Positions 11,901-19,894 of a stretch of DNA of 64,000 nt are shown here, in pieces; position 1 is the stretch's first letter, and every line of letters begins with the position of its first letter. The notes under the pieces are model-generated. The model was given only the letters and a program-made list of their open reading frames with translations, had not been told where the DNA came from and ran no database searches. Origin of the DNA: Aquisediminimonas profunda. GTDB lineage: Bacteria; Pseudomonadota; Alphaproteobacteria; Sphingomonadales; Sphingomonadaceae. Position numbers and translations under genes: made by a program. The stretch lies in NCBI RefSeq assembly GCF_019443285.1, contig NZ_CP080327.1, positions 2,290,001 through 2,354,000 of the forward strand. The letters are read 5' to 3'.

Positions 11901-12909
11901 CCGGCTGATCGTTCGTCCCAAGATACCACATGAAGGGATCGTTGAGTCTGGTCTTGTGGATATTGAGGACCGGAATGGCGACCCGGAGGCCTGTGCCGGG
12001 GCCACGGTTCGACTGCTTGAGATCGGGCCGTCCGGGCTCCTCAAGCCGCTGGATGCTCCCCAGCGAATTCGGCAGGCCAACTTCGGCAAACTGGGTGTTC
12101 ACATTGCGCCCGCCGCGTTCAAATACGCGGAAGATGTCGCCCGGCATCACCGTCTGCCAGGTCGGGAGGGGATAAAGCGCGGGAAGTGCGCCCCGGGCCT
12201 TTTGCTGAGCGGTTACGGTGCCGGACGGATTGCCCGGAGAAACGATCTTTGCGGGCTCCCCGGCTCGGGTATAGGCCTCACCGACAACGTAATTCTTGAA
12301 TGGAACAATTCCGTTGTTGTAACCCGCCCCACCCCAAAGCATTGCGCCCGATGCCATCAGGGAGCGTTCTGCCGCTTCGATGGTCTGAATGTGACACGCC
12401 CCGCAACTGTCGCGAACAACGCGATAGTCGGATGGATTGACGAAGCGCACAAACTCGGGCGATTCCCGATTCAGCAAGGTATAGCTGCGTTGCGGGTTGG
12501 CCGATGACGGCCAGTGCCAGCTTTTCGGATACCGCGGCAGGACATGGGCCTTGTCACGCAAGGCAACATAGGCAGGGTTGTCGAAATCAGAGGAGGGGGA
12601 GGGCAGGCGGATATTCGCATTTCCTCCATGACAATCCGTGCAGCCCAGCACGACCGCTTCGGTGCGATGCATTGTCCAGGCATCGGACGCCGTGTGGCAG
12701 GTTATACAGCCCGCGCTCTTGGCCGCAGCTTCCTCCTTGGTCTGTGTCTCGGGCGCGGGCGGCGCGAAAACCGCGGCATAGTTGCGCTTGATCGGCTTTT
12801 CCGCATCGGACGCCAGGGTCCGAACGCCAAAAAACAGGGTGAGGGCAAGCAACCCCAGAGCCAGGAGCCAGAAGCGCAAACGCGATGGTGGAGCGATCAG
12901 GCGGGCCAT
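8938..12909 (-). CDS. Giant decaheme c-type cytochrome with LVIVD-repeat domain
   Basis: A 1323-residue exported redox protein. A hydrophobic segment at about 12-34 acts as signal peptide or anchor. Ten CXXCH heme c sites are visible at about residues 68, 90, 169, 344, 409, 560, 587, 705, 716 and 822, so it should be a decaheme cytochrome located outside the cytoplasm. From about residue 940 the heme motifs stop and LVIVD-type repeats begin (LILVDIDTL, LAVIDLDDPLHP, LKLFDVTDLRHP, LVILNITRPLAP), predicting a beta-propeller. It starts 1 bp after the beta-barrel gene and is the last gene of a four-gene operon. I do not recognise a named homologue. Electron transfer across or outside the outer membrane is an inference from the neighbours. 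Confidence 0.85.
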   Translation of the reverse strand: MARLIAPPSRLRFWLLALGLLALTLFFGVRTLASDAEKPIKRNYAAVFAPPAPETQTKEEAAAKSAGCITCHTASDAWTMHRTEAVVLGCTDCHGGNANIRLPSPSSDFDNPAYVALRDKAHVLPRYPKSWHWPSSANPQRSYTLLNRESPEFVRFVNPSDYRVVRDSCGACHIQTIEAAERSLMASGAMLWGGAGYNNGIVPFKNYVVGEAYTRAGEPAKIVSPGNPSGTVTAQQKARGALPALYPLPTWQTVMPGDIFRVFERGGRNVNTQFAEVGLPNSLGSIQRLEEPGRPDLKQSNRGPGTGLRVAIPVLNIHKTRLNDPFMWYLGTNDQPGDYRHSGCAGCHVVYANDREPRHSLIWAKYGRDGQTATVDPTIAAKVDHATGEKEKGHPVEHAFTRAIPTAQCMNCHMHQPNIFLNSFLGYTMWDYESDAPHMWPAKQKYPMAAEVRATNDRNPEGAAARGKWADLEFLRNVYDLNPELKDTQFADYHGHGWNFRAILKRDREGNLLDAEGKIVALDDPEKWRKAGEGKFVEPGANPGKTVHMMDIHAEKGLQCADCHFGQDSHGNGLIYGEVANAIEIGCKDCHGTVDQYPTLLTSGPAAPPNGTNLGLLRNPDGKRRFEWLFDADGNRVLIQRSIVDPKLEWRVSLVKDSVDRNSTHFNAKAARAKLMGTISGAGAVNWGPGIPKENRAHGDDKMACFTCHLSWTTSCGGCHLPIEANWKTSTHKYEGEETRNFATYNPQVARDEMFQLGRHQTTKGNIIAPVRSTSALVLSSTNVNRERIYIQQPPISSAGFSSQAFAPHFPHTVRTTETKTCTDCHLSANDDNNAIMSQLLLLGTNFVNFVGLHAWTGLDGGFEAVRVTEWDEPQAVIGSYLQKYAYPDFYRLHVERNGRELKEWTRGVTFDKHLSGETNHNELFRNVVQGTKDRVGCLQLRGEYMFVAEGKGGFRAYDVASIANKGFSEPIVSAPFSPLGQDMHISTTNATCMALPTNQNISVKRNDHILKDIPENQEQAFHPIYRYAVITDSVEGLILVDIDTLSDGEFRNNFFKRAVTWNEGNVLAGARHITLAGHIAYVTTSSGLAVIDLDDPLHPKLTANIPLNDARATAIQFRYLWVSDAEGLKLFDVTDLRHPVAEPKGNVALANAQRIYLARTYAYVAGKQEGLVILNITRPLAPVVYAKETFGGKMTDVEDVIIGTTNASLFAYVADGRNGLKVIQLTSPESQPNFYGFSPAPKPELIAWARTPSPAVALSKGLDRDRGVDETGGQMAVFGRLGSRPFTRSEMERLFLTPRGVPFKVLDTPDMREYVPLRLSDR

Positions 12910-12910
12910 G

Positions 12911-14905
12911 TCAAAAGCTCAAGATCCCGTTGAACAGAACGGAATAATAACGGTCATTGCGCCCCGCGTTGGTGAAGAGGTCGCGAAAGCCCTTGCCGGG
13001 ATCAAGCAAGGCCCCGGAAAGCCTGAAGACCACATTCTGTATGGCTTTGGGCCGATAGATTGCGGCGGCCGATACATCCCAGCCGATGGATTTGGGAATG
13101 CTGCCCTCAACCCGAAGTGCTTTGAGTGTCGCTGTATTCTGGAACCAGAGATGGTTCACATTGGTCGAAAGACGCAGTTTCGGTGTGATGTCAAAATCTG
13201 CGCCGGCACCTGCCAGCATGGTTCCCGGATTGTTGAAATTGGACTGGCCCTGTTCCTTTGAGGATCGCAGGGAATTGAGAATGCCATTGCGTCCGTTGAT
13301 CCCGATCGCGCGCCCGCCACCAGCGAAGGGGATTGTTTGGCGTATCCAGTAGCTTGTGTCGGCACCCGCAAAGATCGGATTCTCAAAGATGGCATCGAAG
13401 CCACCCTCGGTATTGTCATACGGCTTGGAATCGCCGCTCGCATACAGGCCGGAAACGCGCACGCGGATCCAGTCAAAATCCATGCTGGCTTCAGCGGCAA
13501 AGAAATGACTGCGGATCTTTGCGGGCTTTGATGTGAAGAAACTGTTCCGGTCACGACCCACAGCCAGGTAAGCGCTGCTCGTGAGATTGACCCGACCGAT
13601 ATGACCGTCGTTGGAATAGCCAAGATAAACCACATCATATTTGCGCGGTCGCAAATCACCGATGAGCGCAGGGCGGACTGGAAATCCGTTGTCATCGACC
13701 TCAATCGATGTTTCGCGGTTCATGTTGTAGGTGACCGAAACCTGGCTCGTCATGCCAACGACGGGAAAGTCCTGGCGATAGAGATTGGCGAGAAACACGA
13801 AGTCGTCGCGCGGCCGTTGGACCACAGAATTCAGGCCGGAATTCGTGTCCTTCTCCAGCCGCCAGAAGGCCGCGAGATTATACTGGAACCGATTATTGTC
13901 GCGATTGCCGAACAACCTGACTCCAAGTTGCTGGTCGTTGAACAGAAAGCCCCGGAAATCCGCCTGGAAAGGCTGGATTCCGACGCGCAGTGAATCGAAA
14001 TCGTAACGATCGGAGACGTTCCGGATATGATAGTCGATAAAGGCTTCCTGGACGCCGAGAAAATGATCGGTGCGGTGGCTTGGCTTTGAAGGCTCGACGA
14101 ACAGAACGCGCTTTTCCGGCACGTTCACATAATTGCCCTGCAAGGCAAGTGCCACGCGATATTCGATTTCGGGGGGCTTGAACGCTGTTGACCCCTTCAA
14201 CAGCGAGGCGCTGAAGATGAATGTCTGGGCGAAAACCTCGCTATGGCTGCGGCCGAAGACATCCACGCTGCCCGGATTCTCGGTCGTCTGGACCCCGACG
14301 GGGATCGGGAAGGAACGCGGCTCGATTACTGTGTCCGACGTTGCGCCGAGAACGAGGAACCAGTCTTCGCTCTTCAGCCCCAGGAAAGCCGGAGTATGGC
14401 ATTTGGGAAGCCCCGCCTTGGCGCGGCGTTCCTTTTCCTCTTCGGACGGGATGCAGAGCGGACGATCACCTTTGTAGGTATTCTGGTTGTAAGGATCGAG
14501 AAAGCGTTCCTTGTGGGCCAGTCCCAAGGTTTCGGAAAGGCGCCAGCGATCGGGAATCGGAAAATCGGGATCACCCGGAAACGCTTCGGGTGGAGGAGCA
14601 CGAACCGCTCCGGCATTCTCTTGCGTCACGCGTTCCGGAAGCTGTTTTTGGACGCCCGGTCGACGCCTGCCATCAAGCAATGTTTCATCTGCGGTCGTGC
14701 CGGTATCGACCGCCGGAGGTGCAGTTGAATTCGGGGTGTCCGGAGTCGGTGCATCGCTCGGCTGTTCCCCGGCATCGCCTGCGCTTTCGATCGCACTTGC
14801 GACCTTTTCCTCGGCAAGCGCAGTCGTCCACCCTGTTTGGTCTGGCAGGTTCGCCTGCCCCGACAGGGCGGCAAGAACTGGCAGAAGGGAAGGGTTCCAC
14901 GGCAT
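12911..14905 (-). CDS. Outer-membrane beta-barrel protein of the cytochrome operon
   Basis: A 664-residue exported protein. A hydrophobic N-terminus (SLLPVLAALSGQA) is followed by an Ala/Thr/Pro-rich linker to about residue 110. A long region of alternating aromatic/polar strands then ends in the typical outer-membrane C-terminus FNGILSF. The strands contain many Y/F-x-polar patterns and short Asn/Asp-rich turns. The start at the ATG 2 bp after the upstream stop is preferred to an in-frame TTG at 14923. It lies between a lipoprotein gene and a decaheme gene, as a porin would in a porin-cytochrome conduit. No MtrB-like N-terminal CXXC was seen, so homology to MtrB or PioB is not claimed. Confidence 0.7.
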   Translation of the reverse strand: MPWNPSLLPVLAALSGQANLPDQTGWTTALAEEKVASAIESAGDAGEQPSDAPTPDTPNSTAPPAVDTGTTADETLLDGRRRPGVQKQLPERVTQENAGAVRAPPPEAFPGDPDFPIPDRWRLSETLGLAHKERFLDPYNQNTYKGDRPLCIPSEEEKERRAKAGLPKCHTPAFLGLKSEDWFLVLGATSDTVIEPRSFPIPVGVQTTENPGSVDVFGRSHSEVFAQTFIFSASLLKGSTAFKPPEIEYRVALALQGNYVNVPEKRVLFVEPSKPSHRTDHFLGVQEAFIDYHIRNVSDRYDFDSLRVGIQPFQADFRGFLFNDQQLGVRLFGNRDNNRFQYNLAAFWRLEKDTNSGLNSVVQRPRDDFVFLANLYRQDFPVVGMTSQVSVTYNMNRETSIEVDDNGFPVRPALIGDLRPRKYDVVYLGYSNDGHIGRVNLTSSAYLAVGRDRNSFFTSKPAKIRSHFFAAEASMDFDWIRVRVSGLYASGDSKPYDNTEGGFDAIFENPIFAGADTSYWIRQTIPFAGGGRAIGINGRNGILNSLRSSKEQGQSNFNNPGTMLAGAGADFDITPKLRLSTNVNHLWFQNTATLKALRVEGSIPKSIGWDVSAAAIYRPKAIQNVVFRLSGALLDPGKGFRDLFTNAGRNDRYYSVLFNGILSF

Positions 14906-14907
14906 GC

Positions 14908-16881
14908 CTAGCGACCCTGGCAAACGTTCTGTTCGCTAGTGTCGAGGAATGGCGCAAACGGACAACCGACATAGCGAAGCCTCACGCCGGCCCCTGTAAT
15001 CTGCACAACCAACTGGTCTGATCGCACAGTTGACGGTGCATTCCCGATGCCCGCACTCTTCGTGCCTGCGTTGTTTGCGCCGAGGAAGGCAATCATGTCA
15101 TCCTGGTCGATGCCGTCGCCTGATACGCCAACGGCGCCAATCAATGTGCTCCCGCGATAAATGGGCACGGCGCCCGGGAAAATCTGGATGCCATTCTGCA
15201 ACCGGTTTTGCCCCGGCGCGACATCCGGGGAGAGCGTGCACCGCGCAGGCGTATCTGAGCTTCCGCCGCCAGTCAGCAGATAGGTGACGTGCGACACCAG
15301 GTTATCGAAGACAAGCTCCGACTGCAGGCCGGTATTGAACGGATTGAAACTTCCGATTGGCACGGACAGCGGACCCGGCGGTCTGCCAACCTCTCCATCA
15401 GGGAAGTAGGGACGGGCGATATTGCCGATGGCGCGGGCACTCCAGGCAGTCTGACCCTTGAAGATGTTTGCATTGTTGAAAAATGCCTGCGCAACCGGGG
15501 CGCGATTACGCACAGCCGCAGAGCCATTTGCAGCAAGCTCACTCGCCGCATTGGCATTGGAGAAAAACGCTGCAGTCCGCGCCTTCTGCAACGAGACATC
15601 AATGCCGAAAATCGGTGCATCCGGGGATCGCACAACCCCCAGGATCGTGCCATACGTATCGACGACCGAAATTGAGACCTGGGCACGACTGTCGAGCGGC
15701 TGTCGGATCTGCGCCCGAGCCCGACTCATGATCAGAAATGCTTCTTCAAGTATGGCGCGCGCCTCGGCAGAAGAGAGCGGCTGGCTCACCGCTGCGCCAT
15801 CTGTGCCTGCGCGAATTGGAAAGCGGTTGTTGCCCGAGCCGTCGCTGAGAATGAATGCGTCGCGGTTAGAGAATTCGCTAGCGGTGGATGCGCGGATGCC
15901 CGAGGCCTCACTCCCGTAGGGGGTGCCGGCGATAATTGCTCCATTCGAGTAACCGGTGAGAGCTGACAAGGCTCCCGCAACGCCATTTATCGCCGAAAAC
16001 GCCGGGGCGGTTCCCGTTGCCCGAAGCTTGTCGGGCGTTGCATCGCTATAGCGCAGCAAGGTGCCGTCGACCGAGATCCTGTCTGCCCTGATAGCAGTGG
16101 GAGCCTCGAAACTTCGCGTACCCGCCAGCGCAATATATTCTTCATCATCATTGTCGACATCGAGGATATTGGAATCGAAGCCATAGACTCCGTCGGCCAT
16201 CACCCCGATACCGCCCACAAGAACGCCGTTCTTGTAGAGCGCCAGTCCTCCGGGATCCGCGGATAAGCCAAGTGGCGTTCGCTTCGGCCCGATCAGCGCA
16301 CCTGCGCCTCCGCCCGGGTTGAAGCGAGAGACCAGATCGGAACACGGCAAGGAACTGAACTGCACGCCAAAAAGCGGACCGCTTTCAAGGCCGACCGCAT
16401 TGGGAGATGGAGGAAAATGCTCCTGCACAATCTGACTAGCGGTCCGCGTTGAAAAGGCATTACCGCTACTTGAGAGATAGGCCGCCGTTACGGCCTTCGA
16501 AACCGCGCCTGGCAGCGCTGCAGGCGCGCCGAGGGTCAAGCCAGGCAAGGTGGCGCCAATTGGCGTCGTGACGTTCGGGATCCGCAGTGTCAGGTCCGCA
16601 TTGTTCATCGTGAACAGTGCAAGCAGATTACCGACCCGATCAACCACTGCTATCGTTGCAGGTCGATTGCGTGCCTGCGCTTCTGCAACCGATTGCGCGA
16701 TGACTTGCTGCACATCAGCCACAGTCAGCGCTTCCTGTGCAGGAACCTGGTAAACTGTGGACGGCGTTGGTGGCGGTGGTGGGGGCGTCACCACCGGCGA
16801 AGTGCTTGATCCACCGCCACCGCAGCCCGAAACGATGAGCGCCGCTGCAGAAACGAATGACAAGATTGATCGGGACCGCAT
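14908..16881 (-). CDS. Lipoprotein with two GlcG/HbpS-like domains
   Basis: A 657-residue predicted lipoprotein: the signal ends in VSGC (Cys about 20), followed by a Gly/Ser then Pro-rich tether. Two HbpS/GlcG-like (DUF336) domains are seen. The first starts near residue 55 (VQQVIAQSVAEAQ, IAVVDRVGNLLALF). The second starts near residue 375 (ARAILEEAFLI, ISVVDTYGTILGVVR, closing with IGAVGVSGDGIDQDD). HbpS-type proteins bind heme or act in redox sensing, which suits a cytochrome operon, although binding here is inferred. Its ATG overlaps the upstream cytochrome stop (ATGA). The insertion between conserved halves and the duplication are unusual for this family. Confidence 0.75.
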   Translation of the reverse strand: MRSRSILSFVSAAALIVSGCGGGGSSTSPVVTPPPPPPTPSTVYQVPAQEALTVADVQQVIAQSVAEAQARNRPATIAVVDRVGNLLALFTMNNADLTLRIPNVTTPIGATLPGLTLGAPAALPGAVSKAVTAAYLSSSGNAFSTRTASQIVQEHFPPSPNAVGLESGPLFGVQFSSLPCSDLVSRFNPGGGAGALIGPKRTPLGLSADPGGLALYKNGVLVGGIGVMADGVYGFDSNILDVDNDDEEYIALAGTRSFEAPTAIRADRISVDGTLLRYSDATPDKLRATGTAPAFSAINGVAGALSALTGYSNGAIIAGTPYGSEASGIRASTASEFSNRDAFILSDGSGNNRFPIRAGTDGAAVSQPLSSAEARAILEEAFLIMSRARAQIRQPLDSRAQVSISVVDTYGTILGVVRSPDAPIFGIDVSLQKARTAAFFSNANAASELAANGSAAVRNRAPVAQAFFNNANIFKGQTAWSARAIGNIARPYFPDGEVGRPPGPLSVPIGSFNPFNTGLQSELVFDNLVSHVTYLLTGGGSSDTPARCTLSPDVAPGQNRLQNGIQIFPGAVPIYRGSTLIGAVGVSGDGIDQDDMIAFLGANNAGTKSAGIGNAPSTVRSDQLVVQITGAGVRLRYVGCPFAPFLDTSEQNVCQGR

Positions 16882-18278
16882 CAGCGCAGTGTCCTTATCG
16901 TTCTGACTGCACTTCCCAGAGCCCTTCGGAAGTCGGCAGGGCGGTAATCATTTGGATCTCTTACAGCGGCATAGGCGCGATTGATGTCTGATCGGATCGC
17001 GGCTGCGTTTGCTGCAGGTACGGAGCCGGTATTCACCAACGCATTGAGCAAGGTGTCAGTCGCCATGACAGCTTGCACGCTGCCTTCATAATCGGTGAAG
17101 CGGGGATTTATCGCCTCGCTTGCAATCAGGTCGATGACCGCAAAGCTCTGGTCGCGGCCAAAGCTGGCGGACTGAAAGGCAGATGCCAAGGCGTTGGCGG
17201 TTGCCCGCAGTCGCGCCGCAGCGGAAATGGCGCTGTTCCTGTCTCGCGAGAATGCAGCGTGAAAGGCCTTGCTTTCAGCTTCAAAGCGCGCGGCCTGAGC
17301 GGGCGCAACGATCCGGGCAGCCGCCGAAAGCATGATCATGTTTTCATCATTGAAGGGTGGCATGCCTACCGGAATCGGGCGGGCCGGATTGTCGGCCACG
17401 GTCTGGTTGAAGTTCTGGCTATCGTAGATGCGGCGATGGCAGCTGTGGCAATCGAGAAAATAGAATTCGGGGAAGGGTCCTTCGGTGCCCAATGTCGGGC
17501 TTGAAAAGAGGCTCAATGCCCGATCAAGGGCCATTGCCTGACCAACCGCCCAAATCTTCGCGCCATTGGTGCGGCCCTTGCGTTGCACATAGTCAGCATC
17601 TTCATCGTGATGCGCTTGGAGGGTGGTGAACAGGTCCAGCTCAAACGAAATGCGCGGATGTCCGGCGGCCATCATCCTGTGATTGACAAACTGTCCGCCG
17701 TTGGCGGAGCCGAAATGGCAGTCGAGACAAACTGATGCCTTTGCTGCAGGGTTTTCGAGAGGGATAAGGCCGGCCGCTATGCTGGCGCGGTGGTTTCCGG
17801 TCTTGTGGACCTCAATCCAGCCCGCAGATCCTCCGTGGCAGGCTTCACAACCGACCCCGTCGGATTGCTGGAAACGTGGTCCACGCGCGGTAGCCGGTTC
17901 CGAATGGCATCCGAGACACATGGGCGCGGACTGCGCTGAACCGAGCCCAAGCCTCTGCGCAATGGCGGCGCTTCGCGCGTTGCCCAGCACAGCAAAAGCG
18001 CGGCTATGGGCGCCCGTTGGTGACGAGGGTTCCTGCCAGCGGAGAATTTCGTCCTGGCGAACGATCTTTCCGTCAGCTTCCGACCGTCCATGGCATGTCG
18101 AACCGGCGCAAGTCGCGACGCCGAGATGAGCTTTGTCGCCCGGAGCCGCTGCATTGAGGGGAGAATTCGCATGGAGAGTCCCCAGCAAGAGCGCAAACAA
18201 TGCAAATGCGGCGCACACCGAGACTGGCAGGAGTTCCCGCCAACTTTTCCGAGCCCAGGCAAAGTTTGAAATGAACAC
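16881..18278 (-). CDS. Multiheme c-type cytochrome (cytochrome c554-like)
   Basis: First gene of the redox operon, 465 residues. A basic N-terminus and hydrophobic segment (about 17-37) direct export. Four CXXCH sites lie at about 121, 144, 184 and 277. An extra CAGSTCH at about 57 is a CX4CH spacing that may bind a fifth heme. The AAGHPRISFELD segment resembles cytochrome c554-type multiheme proteins. After residue 300 the protein is helical and heme-free. I chose the GTG at 18278 because a GAGGGG ribosome site lies 7 bases upstream. An in-frame ATG at 18320 would place a perfect hairpin inside the coding region. The lipoprotein gene follows with ATGA overlap. Confidence 0.8.
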   Translation of the reverse strand: MFISNFAWARKSWRELLPVSVCAAFALFALLLGTLHANSPLNAAAPGDKAHLGVATCAGSTCHGRSEADGKIVRQDEILRWQEPSSPTGAHSRAFAVLGNARSAAIAQRLGLGSAQSAPMCLGCHSEPATARGPRFQQSDGVGCEACHGGSAGWIEVHKTGNHRASIAAGLIPLENPAAKASVCLDCHFGSANGGQFVNHRMMAAGHPRISFELDLFTTLQAHHDEDADYVQRKGRTNGAKIWAVGQAMALDRALSLFSSPTLGTEGPFPEFYFLDCHSCHRRIYDSQNFNQTVADNPARPIPVGMPPFNDENMIMLSAAARIVAPAQAARFEAESKAFHAAFSRDRNSAISAAARLRATANALASAFQSASFGRDQSFAVIDLIASEAINPRFTDYEGSVQAVMATDTLLNALVNTGSVPAANAAAIRSDINRAYAAVRDPNDYRPADFRRALGSAVRTIRTLR

Positions 18279-18291
18279 CGCTTTCCCCTCT

Positions 18292-18314
18292 TTCGCCTGT
18301 CCAAGACAGGCGAA
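18292..18314 (-). promoter_or_regulatory. Perfect hairpin in the leader of the cytochrome operon
   Basis: TTCGCCTGTC, a 3-base loop and GACAGGCGAA form a perfect 10-bp stem that ends immediately before the GAGGGG ribosome site of the first cytochrome gene. No T-tract follows, so a terminator is less likely than an mRNA-stabilising or translation-controlling structure, or a dyad operator. Confidence 0.55.
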
Positions 18315-18457
18315 GCCCAATCAAAATTGCGATGCAACCCCCAATATCTTGAGCAATAGTTTAGGCGGATTCAAGCGAGAGACAAGCGAGATTTACCAAG
18401 TTTGTTAACCATTTGCGGCAAAGTTCTGTACCGTGTTCGACCTTGGCAACGAACCGG

Positions 18458-19894
18458 TCAAATCCTTCGCCGGATCACGAGATTCCGGATCTCCGTCATG
18501 TCTTCCATCGCAAATCGAATGCCTTCACGGCCCAAACCGGAATCCTTGACCCCGCCGTAGGGCATATTGTCTACCCGATAACTCGGGACATCGTTGATCA
18601 CGACACCGCCAACATCAAGCCTGTCCCAGGCATCAAGCGTCTTGAACAGGTCACGCGTGAAGATGCCTGCCTGCAGACCGAACTTGCTGTCGTTGACAAT
18701 ATCCAGCGCTTCCTCAAACTCTTGGAATTTCATGAGGAATGCGACGGGACCAAAGGCCTCTTCAATATTCAATTTGGTGTTCCGGTCGACATTCTCGAGC
18801 AGCGTTGCTTCCAGCATCGCGCCATCGCGCCTGCCGCCACACAGGAGTGTTGCCCCCTTGGCGGTCGCTTCCTGAATCCATGCATCGAGGCGAGCGGCCT
18901 CTCCCTCGGAGATCATTGGGCCGATGAAGACGTTGCGATCCTTGGGGTCGCCTGCGACCAGAGTTTTCGTCCTTGCGACAAGCATGTCGCGGAACCGGTC
19001 ATAAATGTCTGCGTGGATCAGGATTCGTTGAACACCAATGCAGCTTTGGCCTGACTGGTAAAATGCCCCGAAAATGACTCGCTCAAGCGCATCATCAAGG
19101 TCTGCATCCCTGTCGATGATGACGGCTGCATTGCCGCCCAGTTCGAGGACAACCTTCTTCTTGCCGGCTTTGGCTTTCAAGTCCCAACCGACTGCGGGTG
19201 AACCTGTAAAGCTCAGCAGCTTCAGCCGGTCGTCTTCGGTAAAAAGATCGGCCCCTTCGCGATGCGCAGGAAGGATCGAAAATGCTCCCTTCGGGAGGTC
19301 GGTTTCGGCAAGGACTTCGCCCATGATGATAGCGCCGAGCGGTGTCCGGCTGGCTGGCTTCATGACAAAAGGGCAGCCAACGGCAAGTGCAGGTGCAATC
19401 TTGTGCGCGGCGAGATTCAGCGGAAAATTGAACGGCGAAATGAACGAGCAGGGGCCGATCGGTACCCGTTTCCAGATGCCCTGATAGCCACGTGCACGCG
19501 GCGATATGTCGAGCGGTTGGACTTCGCCCGTCATACGGACAGATTCCTCGGCAGCGATGCGGAACGTGTCGATCAGGCGGGAGACTTCTCCTTCGCTGTC
19601 CTTGATCGGCTTTCCTGCTTCGACGCACAGCGCATATGCCAGTTCCTCCGAGCGCTCTCGGAAGCGATTGACGCAATGCTGCAAGACGGCCTGCCGCTCA
19701 TAGCTTGCCATTCGCGCCATGGGTTCGGCGGCCTCAACGGCGCCCTGAATGCCGGCATCAATGGTCTTTGCGTCCGCTTGCGCGCAACGAAATGCCACTT
19801 CCCCGGTAAACTTGTCGGTCACTTCAAGGTCGGTATTTGGCTGTTCCGCCTTGTTGTTCAGATAGAGCGGATAAATTTCCTTGAGTTTGGTCAC
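18458..19894 (-). CDS. Aldehyde dehydrogenase family protein
   Basis: NAD(P)-dependent oxidation of an aldehyde to its acid, 478 residues. It has the Rossmann cofactor region with SFISPFNFPLN and KPASRTPL, the general base in VVLELGGNA, the catalytic cysteine in FYQSGQSCIGVQR, and the EEAFGPV and GGVKDSGLGREG signatures. The start is a GTG overlapping the stop of the upstream ThDP enzyme (GTGA), so the two are made together. The aldehyde is probably the product of that partner, but no known pathway can be named. Lactaldehyde-type dehydrogenases are the nearest relatives I recognise. Confidence 0.88.
   Translation of the reverse strand: MTKLKEIYPLYLNNKAEQPNTDLEVTDKFTGEVAFRCAQADAKTIDAGIQGAVEAAEPMARMASYERQAVLQHCVNRFRERSEELAYALCVEAGKPIKDSEGEVSRLIDTFRIAAEESVRMTGEVQPLDISPRARGYQGIWKRVPIGPCSFISPFNFPLNLAAHKIAPALAVGCPFVMKPASRTPLGAIIMGEVLAETDLPKGAFSILPAHREGADLFTEDDRLKLLSFTGSPAVGWDLKAKAGKKKVVLELGGNAAVIIDRDADLDDALERVIFGAFYQSGQSCIGVQRILIHADIYDRFRDMLVARTKTLVAGDPKDRNVFIGPMISEGEAARLDAWIQEATAKGATLLCGGRRDGAMLEATLLENVDRNTKLNIEEAFGPVAFLMKFQEFEEALDIVNDSKFGLQAGIFTRDLFKTLDAWDRLDVGGVVINDVPSYRVDNMPYGGVKDSGLGREGIRFAMEDMTEIRNLVIRRRI

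Noticed and set aside
11122-12507. Long 461-residue open frame on the plus strand
   Set aside because: It lies wholly antisense to the decaheme cytochrome gene, has no family features or ribosome site, and the opposite frame has ten heme motifs.
14221-15021. 266-residue plus-strand frame
   Set aside because: Antisense to the barrel and lipoprotein genes; arginine- and cysteine-rich composition typical of shadow frames.
18279-18320. ATG at 18320 as start of the first cytochrome
   Set aside because: It lacks a good ribosome site and would put the perfect hairpin in the coding region; the GTG at 18278 has GAGGGG at ideal distance.
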